Shown: positions 43,083 through 44,421 of the stretch, piece by piece
How positions within the stretch are numbered: the first letter of the stretch is position 1
How the letters are laid out: the number at the start of each line of letters is the position of its first letter
From: Asterionellopsis glacialis
Lineage: Eukaryota; Bacillariophyta; Plagiogrammaphyceae; Rhaphoneidales; Asterionellopsidaceae
Reading direction: 5' to 3'
Length of the DNA: 44,421 bases
NCBI GenBank assembly: GCA_014885115.2
Contig: WKLE02006548.1
Span: 1 to 44,421, forward strand
Notes under the pieces: model-generated
The model's database searches: none
What the model was told of the DNA's origin: nothing
The model's input: only the letters and a program-made list of their open reading frames with translations
Made by a program: the position numbers and the translations under genes

Positions 43083-43604
43083 TTAACACTGTTTTTCACA
43101 ATAACAACATGGTCCTGGTGGAACATTATTGGAATAACATGCCAAGGTTTCCTTGGACTCATCGACTTTGACAATAATGGTATCATTCTTACATTGATTA
43201 TGATAATGCTCATTTCGAAAGAATAAATCAACCATGAAACATCCAAAGGGTATCGTTCCTAACCCCATCCAAAGATAATCACCGCATGCACAATTATAAA
43301 CGCACGACACGGGACAATCACATTTATCCCGATACACACATCGTATGACATAACACCCCGATTGAATCCTGCGACGTTCAAACGGTAAGGACGATGCATA
43401 CTCATAGGCTTCTGTTTGTGTCAAGAATGGATCACGGGGACGATCACTCATTCGTTCCGCTACGGGAGGTTTGACTCCTCCTCCAATGGCGGCGGCATCA
43501 GCCGCACCATGCTCTTTTTCTTCGAGTAGCATGGCTTTGGAGGAGGAAGATGACGATGGTGATTCAACATTACTCTTTTCAATGTCAGAGGATGGAAGAG
43601 TCAT
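43083..43604 (-). CDS. Cys-rich small membrane protein of unknown function
   Basis: 173 residues from ATG 43604 to TAA. The N-terminal 70 residues are Ser/Glu/Ala-rich and probably disordered. A Cys-rich core follows (IQSGCYVIRCVYRDKC, then DCPVSCVYNCACGDY). Next is a hydrophobic stretch (LWMGLGTIPFGCFMVDLFF) long enough for one membrane span. The tail ends in CCYCEKQC. There are 14 or so Cys in the last 100 residues. It is reminiscent of small Cys-rich membrane families, but no signature fits well enough to name it. Confidence 0.65.
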   Translation of the reverse strand: MTLPSSDIEKSNVESPSSSSSSKAMLLEEKEHGAADAAAIGGGVKPPVAERMSDRPRDPFLTQTEAYEYASSLPFERRRIQSGCYVIRCVYRDKCDCPVSCVYNCACGDYLWMGLGTIPFGCFMVDLFFRNEHYHNQCKNDTIIVKVDESKETLACYSNNVPPGPCCYCEKQC

Positions 43605-44070
43605 TTTTACTTCCTGGTACGGTATGTATTTCGCTGCACTGACTGACGGACTGTTGTTTCTTATTCTCTTTGTGGGAATGGGATGCTATATTCTGATGAG
43701 ATCTGTAAAGAACTCTAGAGGTCGAACTGAATGTAGCATTCTCATTTTTGGACACCCTCTGTTTTTTTAGTCGTGTTTCTGTCCTTGAATTTGGAGGGCC
43801 GCCAAAAAATGAAAGCCCAGATTATCGTTGGGATATTCACTGATTATTATTTGTAGAATATCGGCTTTATAAATAATAATCATCTTGCATGACGTATTTT
43901 GTCTGTTGAACGGTACGAATTATCCCGATGGACTGGTACCAATGTGTACCAAGTACCATGTTAACGACGGGGAAGCAGTTGAATGTCATATTATCATCAT
44001 ATTGGAGATTATGGTAGTCCCATATACAAAGGATCTATTATACTGTTAGTGATATATTAATTTGTTACAG

Positions 44071-44319
44071 TCAGTCCTTCGATCCTATCGTAAGCCCAAG
44101 ATCCGCCAGAACCACACGACACTCTCCCGATGCAAATAGTCCTACTTCATACAGCATGGCCTCTACAGAAAAAAACGAGAAAAAATTAGCATGCATAGCA
44201 CGATACAATCGACCATCAACACTGCAACGCACCCAACCATAATCAGCAATTACTTTTCGTACATTATCACTGGGACTTGATAATTCATACAGACAAGAAG
44301 AAAGACAATATAATAACAA
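44071..44319 (-). CDS. Possible coding segment without ATG
   Basis: An 82-residue open frame ends at TGA 44071-44073. It has protein character (VRKVIADYGWVRCSVDGRLYR, shown in part: ADYGWVRCSVDG; FASGECRVVLADLG) but opens on TTG, with internal Met only at the middle. It may be a terminal exon or a chance frame. It is divergent from the gene beginning at 44325. Confidence 0.3.
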   Translation of the reverse strand: MLLYCLSSCLYELSSPSDNVRKVIADYGWVRCSVDGRLYRAMHANFFSFFSVEAMLYEVGLFASGECRVVLADLGLTIGSKD

Positions 44320-44324
44320 TCATC

Positions 44325-44421
44325 ATGTCATCGGCATCGACATCGACATCTTCCTCTAAAGTGATTGAACAATGGATTCATTCTACGATTCATCATAAAG
44401 ACCAGCAACAGAAGCAACGTC
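44325..44421 (+). CDS. 5' end of a gene running off the window
   Basis: An ATG at 44325 opens a frame that stays open to the window edge (32 codons). It begins with a Ser/Thr-rich stretch (MSSASTSTSSSKV), then EQWIHSTIHHKDQQQKQR. Too short to assign. Confidence 0.4.
   Translation, partial: MSSASTSTSSSKVIEQWIHSTIHHKDQQQKQR

Overview
The window looks like nuclear DNA of a diatom or close stramenopile relative. Several genes carry a diatom-style plastid presequence (signal peptide followed by an A/S/G-F motif). There is a light-harvesting family protein, a plastid fibrillin-like protein, a large LRR membrane protein of a kind I associate with diatoms, and a fragment resembling the helicase-associated domain. 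Introns are short (about 80-130 bp) with GT...AG ends. No rRNA, tRNA, CRISPR array or bacterial operon was recognised.

Region 1 (1 to about 7345, minus strand) is a decayed tyrosine-recombinase (DIRS-like) retrotransposon. It has a gag-like reading frame with a CCCH finger, then reverse transcriptase/RNase H, then a tyrosine recombinase whose end is near the window start. It has several frameshifts, mostly at A/T runs, and has lost key catalytic residues. Ten in-frame TGA codons sit where the reading calls for Trp, while 21 Trp codons are TGG. Region 2 (7.3-16.6 kb) holds a secreted protein of unknown function, a coiled-coil protein, a two-exon membrane-anchored GH99-like mannosidase with a possible active-site change, a remnant with a helicase-associated repeat, a probable plastid membrane protein and a 75-residue membrane protein resembling the juxtamembrane part of the LRR gene downstream.

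Region 3 (18.0-23.1 kb) is one ten-exon LRR gene in which eight consecutive small exons each encode one leucine-rich repeat, seven of them exactly 72 bp. Region 4 (24.4-32.8 kb) is a run of single-exon genes: CBS-domain protein, PAP/fibrillin, acyltransferase-3, an unknown plastid-type protein, and an LHC-family protein. The LHC gene shares an upstream region carrying three TGA(G/C)TCA sites with the divergent unknown gene. Region 5 (32.8-36.2 kb) holds a Cys-rich secreted protein with an unresolved start and a His/Asp-rich ZIP metal transporter.

Region 6 (36.6-41.6 kb, minus strand) is a tandem family of secretory-pathway 2-oxoglutarate/Fe(II) prolyl-4-hydroxylase-like genes. One is a single-module gene; the other appears to be a fusion of two modules with one intron missing from the second. 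The window closes with a Cys-rich membrane protein and the first codons of a gene running off the right edge. Sixteen host genes with a visible end use TAA or TAG in 14 cases and TGA in 2, so TGA acts as a normal stop outside the retroelement.
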